From positions 4,309 through 68,308 of the forward strand of contig JANMNW010000674.1 in the NCBI GenBank assembly GCA_031368515.1: a DNA stretch of 64,000 nt, read 5' to 3'. The stretch is from CANJQH01 sp031368515. GTDB taxonomy: Bacteria; Chloroflexota; Anaerolineae; J036; Brachytrichaceae. The position numbers were made by a program, and so were the translations under genes. Below, one piece after another: positions 54,368 through 62,473 of this stretch; position 1 is the first letter of the stretch; the number at the start of each line of letters is the position of its first letter. Below the pieces are notes generated by a model. The model searched no databases. It saw nothing but the letters and a program-made list of their open reading frames with translations, and was not told the origin of the DNA.

Positions 54368-55381
54368 TTAAAGACTCAATTGACTGTCTGCGATCTGCGA
54401 TCGGTTGCGATTCCGGGATAGCACAGCGCCATACATCTCCACCAGCCGCGCGACGACAGAATCCGGCGAATATCGCCCCATGGTCTCATATCCCTTTGTG
54501 CGGCGGCCGCCCGCGACCACTTTGGCAATCGCCTCGGCAAATGTGATTGCGTCGGGATTACAGATATGACAGTCAGCCGTTTGGCCAATCACCTCGCGGA
54601 TGTCACCCACATCCGCGGCGACGATCGGCAGGTTGCATGCCATCGCCTGTTTGACCACGTTGGGCGATCCTTCCTGGTATGAAGGAAACACGAGCACATC
54701 GCATAAGTTCATGTACTTCGCCAGAATCTGTTGCGTCTGGTCGTGCACCACGATCAACTCCAACTCCAAGCCGGCGTCGTTCACGCGGTCAACAGCCGCT
54801 TTGGCCAGTTCAAAGCGTTTCACAGGTATGGCGGGATTTGCGGCAAACAATGCGCGATGCCGTGAAGGAACGAGACCCAATTGTCTGCAAACATCCCCAC
54901 GATCAACCGGATGAAATATGGAGAAATCCACTTCATGTGGGATTACGTATGCGTCACGCCGACCTGACAATTGAGCCATGCGCTTGTTTTGAACCACGAC
55001 AGCATCCGCTCTGCGCGCCACAAGTTGTCCAAGCAGTCGGACAGGAAGGGCTGTCCAAGACAGGGTTCCGCCCCTTGCCACTGATCCCTGCAAATCATCT
55101 CCATGAAATGTGACGACAACTCGGGCATACCGCTGCAGCAGTGCCACAAAACCAACATAACTGTAGTGCGCGTGAACCAGGTCGACGTCACCCAAAGCCA
55201 ATCGGGAACGCAGTTTTGAAACTGCCTGAACATACATCCACTTGCGTGAGCGGCCGGTCAGAACAAACACTTCCACATCCATGCCAGCGGCGCGAAGTGA
55301 TTGAACTTGCGTACGCACAAATGTGCCAAAATACGGCTGCGCGTCTGACGGGTACATGGCAGTGGCTACAAGTATTTTCAT
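54368..55381 (-). CDS. Family 4 glycosyltransferase
   Basis: 337 residues from ATG 55381 (MKILVATAMYPSDAQPYFGT). GT-B features: DLVHAHYSYVGFVALLQRYA, VVVTFHGDDLQGS, YVIPHEVDFSIFHPVDR, LVFPSYQEGSPNVVKQAMAC and NLPIVAADVGDIREV. Typical of capsule/EPS transferases. It ends three bases before the amidotransferase gene. Confidence 0.9.
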   Translation of the reverse strand: MKILVATAMYPSDAQPYFGTFVRTQVQSLRAAGMDVEVFVLTGRSRKWMYVQAVSKLRSRLALGDVDLVHAHYSYVGFVALLQRYARVVVTFHGDDLQGSVARGGTLSWTALPVRLLGQLVARRADAVVVQNKRMAQLSGRRDAYVIPHEVDFSIFHPVDRGDVCRQLGLVPSRHRALFAANPAIPVKRFELAKAAVDRVNDAGLELELIVVHDQTQQILAKYMNLCDVLVFPSYQEGSPNVVKQAMACNLPIVAADVGDIREVIGQTADCHICNPDAITFAEAIAKVVAGGRRTKGYETMGRYSPDSVVARLVEMYGAVLSRNRNRSQIADSQLSL

Positions 55382-55400
55382 CGACAGTGATCCAACCAGG

Positions 55401-56474
55401 CTAGCCAACTTGGCCAGAACTCTCCACCGCTATCTCTCGTTGCCCTCGCAGTGTTCGCACCTGCCCGTCCTCTTTTTCCGAGGCGGACTGTATCAAAGTC
55501 ATGTGACGAAGGTATTCCTGCGCAGCAATGGGGGGCAACCACAGGCCACGAAGAGTGCCTTCAGCCATGAGCAAACGATTCACTAGAGAACAAACGGCCG
55601 CATTCATGCTGCGCTTGCGTATTGCCACAAGCGCAAACCAAGCGGACATCAAGATCGCACAGACTATCAGCCAGGTCGCAACTCCGGTCGTGATATAAAC
55701 CGCCAGCGCCACCGCGGCTATGCCACAGACAAACAGCATGGGCAGACCAAAACCGCGCTCTATCATGTACCGTGCAAAGAGACGACTGCCGATGCTTCGG
55801 CGCAGGTTTTGACCCGTTCCCAAAAACAATTTCCGCCGACGCCGCCTGAACAGTCCCGCAAGCGTCACTTGGGAATCAGAGAAATGATAGGCGATAACCT
55901 GCCTGAGTCTGACGACACGATAGCCAGCCTGTCGAATTCGAAGGCACAGCTCCGGCTCTTCATCGCTATAAATGTCAGGTCTGAAATCGCCCACAGCCTC
56001 AACCACAGCACGTCGGTAGAGTGCCGCACCCCCGCCATGGCGAACCTCCTGCGCAACCGTACTGGCAAAAACTTCAGGCGGTGGGGTAGGCGGCGTTTCA
56101 CCGGGCACCACATCAACTAGCGCGCCACTAACTACCGCGACCTCCGCATGCTCGTCAAGATAGTCGACAGCCCGAGAAAGCCATCCGGCGCAGAGCTGCA
56201 TATCACCATCCAAATAGAGCACATAGTCGCCGCTACAGAACCGCCCAGCCACAAAGCGTCCAGCCGCAGCGGTAAGGCGCAGGTTCTCAGACAAACGCAC
56301 AACCGTGACAGGGTAATGCCCGGCGATGGCCACGGTGTCGTCACTCGATGCAGAATCCGCGACCACAATGTCACGAATTTCTATCCGGCGTCCCTCTTGA
56401 AGAACAGACTCCACAAGGCGTCCCACGAACCTTGCTTGGTTCCTGGTGATGAGGGCAACCGACACGGTAGTCAT
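55401..56474 (-). CDS. Family 2 glycosyltransferase with C-terminal TM helices
   Basis: 357 residues from ATG 56474, four bases after the flippase stop. GT-A motifs: SVALITRNQARFVGRLVESV, DIVVADSASSDDT, YVLYLDGDMQL (DxD) and SDEEPELCLRIRQAGYRV. Two hydrophobic helices follow near 255-305 (MLFVCGIAAVALAVYI). The form is that of membrane-associated transferases such as ExoA-like enzymes. The longer frame (to 56573) overlaps the flippase gene. Confidence 0.88.
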   Translation of the reverse strand: MTTVSVALITRNQARFVGRLVESVLQEGRRIEIRDIVVADSASSDDTVAIAGHYPVTVVRLSENLRLTAAAGRFVAGRFCSGDYVLYLDGDMQLCAGWLSRAVDYLDEHAEVAVVSGALVDVVPGETPPTPPPEVFASTVAQEVRHGGGAALYRRAVVEAVGDFRPDIYSDEEPELCLRIRQAGYRVVRLRQVIAYHFSDSQVTLAGLFRRRRRKLFLGTGQNLRRSIGSRLFARYMIERGFGLPMLFVCGIAAVALAVYITTGVATWLIVCAILMSAWFALVAIRKRSMNAAVCSLVNRLLMAEGTLRGLWLPPIAAQEYLRHMTLIQSASEKEDGQVRTLRGQREIAVESSGQVG

Positions 56475-56478
56475 GACG

Positions 56479-57939
56479 TCATGCCGCTGGGCCATCCATG
56501 CCTGCGCGAGCGTGGAGCAGCATATCTTGCCAATGACCAGGTCGAGCGATGAGTCGCGCACCCAGAAAAGCAAAGTACATTCCGATCCCCGAGCCTAACG
56601 CCAATACCCACGGCAAGTTCGTTGCCGCCCACATCCAGTACAGTGCCAATCCTCCAGCCGCCATCGCAGGCCAAATGCTTTGCCGCACAAATGCCATGCC
56701 TGGATAGCGTTGCGCAACGGCCTGATAGTGAAACCACACATCAACCAGTTTTGCACCCACAGCAGCGCAGGCGGCGCCCATCAACCCATATGAATAAGTA
56801 AGCAGCGGCGCCAATACAACCGTGGCCACCGCATAGGCAAGAACCGAGCGCATCACTGCCCTTTCGCCGTTATTGGCCACAAGCACACGCCCAAAAACGC
56901 CATTCACCGCCTGGCATGCCAATGCCCATGCCAAAACTTGCAGCGGGACCGAAGCAGCCGCAAATTCGTCGCGCCCGTACAGCACCCTGAACAAGTGCGG
57001 GGAGAAAAATATGAGTGTCAACACCAACGGCAGCACCGCGGATAGCATGAGTTGCCAAAGTATTGAAGTAAGCGCGCGCATCGACCCCGGGGATACCGTA
57101 GCAGCACGACACAATACGGGATATGCGGCAGCGACCAAATTGAGCGTAATCATGCTGGCCACGCTTAATAGCTGCGTCCCGGCGTTATAAAGAGCCAGTT
57201 GATCCTCACCCAGCAGCTTTGACACGACAATGAACAGCGAGCTTCCTGCAATCGAATAGACAACTTCGATGCCCAGGAAAGCCTTGCTCATGCGCAGAAC
57301 CGAGCGGATGCCGCGCTCAGTTAAATGTAGTGCACTAAGCACCTGTTTGCCGAGCACACGTGCGAGAACTACAACTAGAAGGGCCAACCCCAAAACATAC
57401 AGCGCCACGTTGCTTATCAGCACCATATCGAGGTCGTAGCGCAATTCGAGCAATACCCAAATTGATCCCATCCGCAAAAGATGCACAGGTATCTGCGTCA
57501 ATGTGATAAGGTGTGTCTTGCCATGAGCTTGCAACAACGCCTCACAAATAGTGGACAATGCCGTTGGAAGAATCGTAAGAGACAGCAGCGCGATGACATG
57601 CCGGGTGTCGAGCGAGTAACCCAGGACAATAGAGAGCAAATACATGCCGAGCATGGCAACAAGGGCCATCCCGGTTACGAGTGCTCCGCCGTTGGCCAAA
57701 TAGCTGCCCGTTGCCGTGAGATCGCGTGAGACCTCGCGGATGACGAGCGATTTGAGGCCCATGGTCGCCAACAACTGAAATGTGCTGAGCAGTGTCAAAC
57801 CCAATGAAAGCTGACCAAACTGCGTGGTGCCAAGCCATCGTGCGACCAGGGCATAAAGCACGAATACGGACAGCCGGCCCAAAAAGTCGCCCACAAAGAG
57901 CCACGAGGCATTCCCCAGCAAACGTCCCAATTTTTCCAT
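56479..57939 (-). CDS. wzx: Repeat-unit flippase (Wzx-like)
   Basis: 486 residues and about 14 TM helices. It begins MEKLGRLLGNASWLFVGDFLGRLSVF, followed by ARWLGTTQFGQLSLG, the family signature. It should flip the undecaprenyl-linked repeat unit to the outer face for polymerisation by the neighbouring Wzy/WaaL-like protein. A related but distinct flippase occurs at 9142-10455. Confidence 0.92.
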   Translation of the reverse strand: MEKLGRLLGNASWLFVGDFLGRLSVFVLYALVARWLGTTQFGQLSLGLTLLSTFQLLATMGLKSLVIREVSRDLTATGSYLANGGALVTGMALVAMLGMYLLSIVLGYSLDTRHVIALLSLTILPTALSTICEALLQAHGKTHLITLTQIPVHLLRMGSIWVLLELRYDLDMVLISNVALYVLGLALLVVVLARVLGKQVLSALHLTERGIRSVLRMSKAFLGIEVVYSIAGSSLFIVVSKLLGEDQLALYNAGTQLLSVASMITLNLVAAAYPVLCRAATVSPGSMRALTSILWQLMLSAVLPLVLTLIFFSPHLFRVLYGRDEFAAASVPLQVLAWALACQAVNGVFGRVLVANNGERAVMRSVLAYAVATVVLAPLLTYSYGLMGAACAAVGAKLVDVWFHYQAVAQRYPGMAFVRQSIWPAMAAGGLALYWMWAATNLPWVLALGSGIGMYFAFLGARLIARPGHWQDMLLHARAGMDGPAA

Positions 57940-57948
57940 GACGATTGC

Positions 57949-59427
57949 CTACTCGTGCGATTTGCTCAAACGCGGTGACGCCAACCGTGCTTTGGCCTCA
58001 CGCAGAAGCACGACAACGATCGCCGCATTGAGGGCAAGGATCGTCATTTCCGGGCGGCTATTGAAAAGATCGACTGACATGTGGGGCAATTGGCCAATAA
58101 TGAGCGCAAATACGGACAATCCTATTGGAGCCAGTGAACGCAAACCGTGCGCAAAGAGTCTCCAGGCTCGAATGGCGTTCGTCAGCAAATAACCGGCAAA
58201 GCAGATTAACCCCAGAATTCCCGTTTCAGCCCAAACCAGCAAGAACTGGTTGTGCACGGTATATACCCATGCCCGGTTGAATTCCGGGCCTAGATAGCCC
58301 TGCATGGCGACGGCAAATGTGTTTACACCAGTTCCCCAAAGCGGGTAATCATTGATGATGAGCCAGGCCAAACGATTCAGCACAATGCGTCCATGCGTCG
58401 ATCCGCCATCCGGTCGCACAAATCTGCCTGCCACAACGTCTCCGAAGGCCACTGCCAGAAGAGCCAGCGCGAAACCAACGGCAATGACGGGAACCGGAGA
58501 CACCCAACGCTGTTTTATCGCTAGAACGAGCATGATCGTAACGGCAATAGCAAGGGAGATCCATCCGCCGCGCGACTCAGTCAAAGCCAGGGCTGGCAGT
58601 GCAACGATGACTGAAACAATTGCCGCGACCCGAATGCTTCCGCGCAAATCCGATACGATCAAACCCAGTCCCAGCACGATGTTGCTGACCAAGTAAATCG
58701 CTGCGCGATTGGGATGTCCAAGCGTGCCACCAACGCGAATATTGCCACCCGCTACGTCTACCATTCCTTGAATGCTCGCGATTTCGACAGAATGCCTGAC
58801 GATGCGAAGGTAATACATCACCAGCGCTTGAAGAATCTGGCCAATCATGCACCACAGTAAAATGTGTCGAATATCGTCGAGTGCTGACACCCGGAGCACG
58901 ATGTAGGCATAAAGAGCGAAGATCTGCGCATAAAGAAATATCGCATGAAACGATCGCAAGACTTCAAAGTCGAGAGCGGGCAACATTGAGATCACGCAGG
59001 CGACCAGAAAAGGAAACGGTGTAAGCGCGTCCCGCCACGCGCGACCCGGCACCGGTTTCGCCCGTTTCTCCGACGCCTCAGCGAACCATTGCGCGTACAA
59101 GAGCACAATTGCAATCAGCGTCACCGAGATGCAAAACCCGCTAATGGCTCCCAGCCGCTCAACAGGTTCTCGCGAGCCAATGTACCAATCCAGCTGAAAA
59201 GGGATGTCGAGGGCTATCAATGCCAGCAAGATCTTGCGCACACTTCCCACTGCCAGCAACAGCAGCGGCGCAACCAGCGCCAGGGCAACAACCGAGGCTA
59301 ATTTGGTCCCCAGGCGCGGAGCAATCAAGATAAAACCCGCCACGACAGCCCCGACAACGGCTATCGCAATCGCCTGCCTGGGCATTCGGCCAAGCCCAGA
59401 TCGGGTCCAACCTGCGGTGTCGATCAT
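57949..59427 (-). CDS. O-antigen ligase/polymerase family protein (Wzy/WaaL-like)
   Basis: 492 residues, about 12 TM helices with a large outer loop. The Wzy_C motifs are visible as LTESRGGWISLAIAVT and the later VYTVHNQFLLVWAETGILGL with conserved His. It polymerises or ligates the lipid-linked glycan on the outer side of the membrane. ATG 59427 overlaps the aminotransferase stop (ATGA). Confidence 0.92.
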   Translation of the reverse strand: MIDTAGWTRSGLGRMPRQAIAIAVVGAVVAGFILIAPRLGTKLASVVALALVAPLLLLAVGSVRKILLALIALDIPFQLDWYIGSREPVERLGAISGFCISVTLIAIVLLYAQWFAEASEKRAKPVPGRAWRDALTPFPFLVACVISMLPALDFEVLRSFHAIFLYAQIFALYAYIVLRVSALDDIRHILLWCMIGQILQALVMYYLRIVRHSVEIASIQGMVDVAGGNIRVGGTLGHPNRAAIYLVSNIVLGLGLIVSDLRGSIRVAAIVSVIVALPALALTESRGGWISLAIAVTIMLVLAIKQRWVSPVPVIAVGFALALLAVAFGDVVAGRFVRPDGGSTHGRIVLNRLAWLIINDYPLWGTGVNTFAVAMQGYLGPEFNRAWVYTVHNQFLLVWAETGILGLICFAGYLLTNAIRAWRLFAHGLRSLAPIGLSVFALIIGQLPHMSVDLFNSRPEMTILALNAAIVVVLLREAKARLASPRLSKSHE

Positions 59428-60587
59428 CCCGCGTTTCCAGTCATTGGATGCGCCAGGGTGACTGTATCGCCGATCAGATCAAACTCCTCAATTTCCTGAC
59501 ACACAAAGTCAATGGCCGATTCCGGCAATTCAGCATACATTGGAAGCGACAGAATGCGCTCGGCATACATTTCACTTACCGGAAACTGCCCGTAGGTGTA
59601 ACCCAGCCCGCGATATGCTTCCTGAAGGTGAATGGGAATTGGATAGTGCAATCCAACTGAGACGCCGCGCTCTGTCAAATGGCGGCGCAGAGCGTCGCGC
59701 CGATCGCTCTGAATCACATACAAGTGCCACACGGAAGAGCACTTGCTGCCTTCTGCCGGCGTCAACACGGATGTGCGCGCAAGCTGCCCGGAATAGCGTT
59801 GCGCATGCGAGGTGCGCGACGTGTTCCAAGCATCAAGATGCTTGAGCTTGACGCGCAATACCGACGCCTGCAATGTGTCGAGGCGGCGGTTGTAGCCCTG
59901 CACGATATGGGTGTATTTCTCGCGCGAGCCGTAGTTCCGCAGCGTCCGGACTTTCGCCGCCATGCCTGCGTCATTCGTCACAAGAGCACCCGCGTCACCC
60001 GCAGCCCCCAAGTTCTTGGCCGGGTAAAAACTGAACGCGGCCGCATGGCCGATACTGCCAACCCTACGCTCACCATAGTAGGCGCCATGCGCCTGGCATG
60101 CATCCTCAATCACGAGCAATCCGTGGCGGTTTGCAATGTCCATCACCCCATCCATGTCCGCGGGTTGACCATAAAGATGTACAGGGATGATAGCCGCCGT
60201 CCGCGGAGTGATTGCCGACTCTATCTGCCTAACATCGATATTGTACGTAGTCGGATCGCAATCGACCAGCACCGGCGTGGCGCCACAATGTGAAATCGCG
60301 AGGACGGTGGCGACAAAAGTGTTGGCGACTGTGATGACCTCATCGCCCGGTCCGATGTCGTTGGCGCGCAATGCAAGCTCCAGTGCGGAAAGACCCGAAT
60401 CGAGACCAACACCATGACTCGCCTGACAGTATGCGGCCCATTCCTCCTCAAATCGGTTAACTGATTCACCCAGAATGTAGTCGCCGCGCCTCATCGTATT
60501 GAGCACAGCTGCGTCAAGTTCTGCAGACACACTTTCGTATTGTGCATGCAAGTCCACAAATTGGATTTTTGAATGAGCGACTGTCAT
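59424..60587 (-). CDS. DegT/DnrJ/EryC1/StrS-type sugar aminotransferase
   Basis: 387 residues. PLP lysine is Lys191 in FYPAKNLGAAGDAG; IPVHLYGQPADMDGVMDIA and VIEDACQAHGA are further family marks. It transaminates a nucleotide keto-sugar. With the Gfo/Idh dehydrogenase next door it could make a 3-amino sugar, as in WbpB/WbpE-type pathways; this is inference. GGAGGG precedes ATG 60587, which is closer to the family start than the alternative at 60620. Confidence 0.92.
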   Translation of the reverse strand: MTVAHSKIQFVDLHAQYESVSAELDAAVLNTMRRGDYILGESVNRFEEEWAAYCQASHGVGLDSGLSALELALRANDIGPGDEVITVANTFVATVLAISHCGATPVLVDCDPTTYNIDVRQIESAITPRTAAIIPVHLYGQPADMDGVMDIANRHGLLVIEDACQAHGAYYGERRVGSIGHAAAFSFYPAKNLGAAGDAGALVTNDAGMAAKVRTLRNYGSREKYTHIVQGYNRRLDTLQASVLRVKLKHLDAWNTSRTSHAQRYSGQLARTSVLTPAEGSKCSSVWHLYVIQSDRRDALRRHLTERGVSVGLHYPIPIHLQEAYRGLGYTYGQFPVSEMYAERILSLPMYAELPESAIDFVCQEIEEFDLIGDTVTLAHPMTGNAG

Positions 60588-60609
60588 ATCCCTCCGTTTG
60601 ACCGTCAAC

Positions 60610-61671
60610 CTATGATTCAATTGTCACCGGCGCACCGCGATTGCGAGCGGACTCGCTAATAGCTTCCATCACTTTGACCACTCGCAGGCCGTTTTCACCG
60701 CCCGTCTGCGGCGCCGCGCCACTCATCACACAATCGAGAAAATGGGCACACTGGCTTTTCAGCGGCTCATTGGGTTCGATCCGCGGGCTGATGATGTCGC
60801 CATCACGAATCAGTAACTGATGCGACACAAAGCCGTCGGCTTCCGGCTCGCCGTTGGACACGCCTTTCTCAAACACACGAACGCGCTCAACCGCTTCGAT
60901 ATCGTTGAATATGATGCGCTGATTGCTGCCAACGACCACAACTTCCCGGACTTTGTTGGGGTCCGCCCAACTTGCGTGAATATGTGCAACAACGCCCGAG
61001 CCATACCCCAGGGACACAAATCCCACATCCTCCTGCACATTGTTGAGAACACGCGACGTGACCGCGCTCACCCATGTGGGTTGCGCATCGAGCAGATAGT
61101 TGAAAATAGCAACATCATGCGTGGCCAAATCCCAGATCGCGTTGACGTCGCTGCGGATCGGACCCAGGTTTGTCCGGCGCGCATACATATAGTAGACGCG
61201 TCCCAATGAACCATTTTCAATATACTCTTTCAGCTTTCGAACCCCGTTGTTGTAGACAAATGTGTGGCCCACCATCAGGGTCAGATTGAGTTTCGAGGCA
61301 ATGGCATGCAAATCCGCGGCATCCGCAGATTTCGTCGTCATCGGCTTCTCAATCAGCACATGCTTTCCGGCCAAGAGCGCTTGGCGCGCAATTTCAAAAT
61401 GCGTTTCGGCTGTCGTGCAAACGGCCACGACATCAACATCAGCCATCGCAAGCACTTGCGAAATATCGTTGCACGCGTGCGCGTCGGGGAATCTCGATTG
61501 AAGTTCGGCGAGTCGTTGGTCTCGTGAATCGCAAATCGCGACGACTTTGGCATGCGGCAATTCACCGAATACTCTGATGTAGTTGACGCCCCAGTAACCA
61601 CACCCAATCACGGCAACGCCTATGCATTGCGTCGCCATCGCTGTTTGTTCTTGAACGATCGGCAATGTCAT
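60610..61671 (-). CDS. Gfo/Idh/MocA family dehydrogenase
   Basis: 353 residues. N-terminal Rossmann fold GVAVIGCGYWGVNYIRVF, then the catalytic EKP motif in HVLIEKPMTTKSADA and DLATHDVAIFNYLL with a conserved His. NAD-dependent oxidation of a nucleotide sugar is expected, supplying the keto group for the DegT aminotransferase encoded 22 bases downstream. ATG overlaps the sugar-transferase stop (ATGA). Confidence 0.92.
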   Translation of the reverse strand: MTLPIVQEQTAMATQCIGVAVIGCGYWGVNYIRVFGELPHAKVVAICDSRDQRLAELQSRFPDAHACNDISQVLAMADVDVVAVCTTAETHFEIARQALLAGKHVLIEKPMTTKSADAADLHAIASKLNLTLMVGHTFVYNNGVRKLKEYIENGSLGRVYYMYARRTNLGPIRSDVNAIWDLATHDVAIFNYLLDAQPTWVSAVTSRVLNNVQEDVGFVSLGYGSGVVAHIHASWADPNKVREVVVVGSNQRIIFNDIEAVERVRVFEKGVSNGEPEADGFVSHQLLIRDGDIISPRIEPNEPLKSQCAHFLDCVMSGAAPQTGGENGLRVVKVMEAISESARNRGAPVTIES

Positions 61672-62432
61672 CGTGCACCCGCCGCTTGTATCACCGCAGG
61701 CAGGGTTTTGAGCAGGATCAACATATCCAGTTTCAGGCTACAGTTGCGAACGTACTCAATATCCATCCGGCACATCTCGTCAAATGTGACCCGCCCGCGC
61801 CCAAGCACCTGCCACAGGCCGGTCATGCCGGGCAGCGCGTTAAGGCGCTCTTTTTGCTGATGGCTATACAGGATCGATTCGTAAACTGGGACCGGCCGTG
61901 GACCAACCAAACTCATGTCGCCTCGCAGCACGTTCAGGAACTGGGGCAATTCGTCCAAACTTGTTGCGCGCAGAACAGCACCTAGCCGTGTGATCCGTTT
62001 ATCTTTGGACAGCTTGAAAGCAGCTCGATCACCTGCCAAGCCGCTTAAATTGCCGGATACGTAGGCACGTATGTGATCGATATGAACTGACTGGTCCGCG
62101 TCCGACACCATGGAGCGGAACTTGTAGAATCGAAATTCGGTCGCTTCCCAAGCAGTGTCGCCGTCATCAGTCCGACGCCGGCTCCCGGTTCGCATTTGCA
62201 CAAAGAGCGCCGGTCCCGGCGAATCCAGCTTGATCGCCAGGGCGATCAGGGCCAAAATCGGCGCCAACACGATCAGTGCGGCGATTGACAGAACAATATC
62301 AATTGTCCGTTTCGCAATGAAGTAGGCCAGTCGGGGACTGGTGCGGCCCACAGTAGTTGCCGGAGCGTGATCGCGATAGATCGAATCAATCGTCGCCAGG
62401 TTTTCTATGCCGGTTTCTTGAAAGCTCTCCAC
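61668..62432 (-). CDS. Initiating sugar-phosphate transferase (bacterial sugar transferase family)
   Basis: 254 residues. One membrane-inserted hairpin near 40-70 (TIDIVLSIAALIVLAPILAL) precedes the catalytic domain: DSPGPALFVQMRTG, FRFYKFRSM, ATSLDELPQFLNVLRGDMSLVGPRPVP (read in two parts) and LPGMTGLWQVLGRG. It loads the first sugar phosphate onto undecaprenyl phosphate. Only the short catalytic form is present, without the extra N-terminal TM helices of WbaP. Confidence 0.93.
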   Translation of the reverse strand: MESFQETGIENLATIDSIYRDHAPATTVGRTSPRLAYFIAKRTIDIVLSIAALIVLAPILALIALAIKLDSPGPALFVQMRTGSRRRTDDGDTAWEATEFRFYKFRSMVSDADQSVHIDHIRAYVSGNLSGLAGDRAAFKLSKDKRITRLGAVLRATSLDELPQFLNVLRGDMSLVGPRPVPVYESILYSHQQKERLNALPGMTGLWQVLGRGRVTFDEMCRMDIEYVRNCSLKLDMLILLKTLPAVIQAAGAR

Positions 62433-62473
62433 TGCCCATCCCCCTAGTTTTGCGATGCAATCATCGCGCCCGG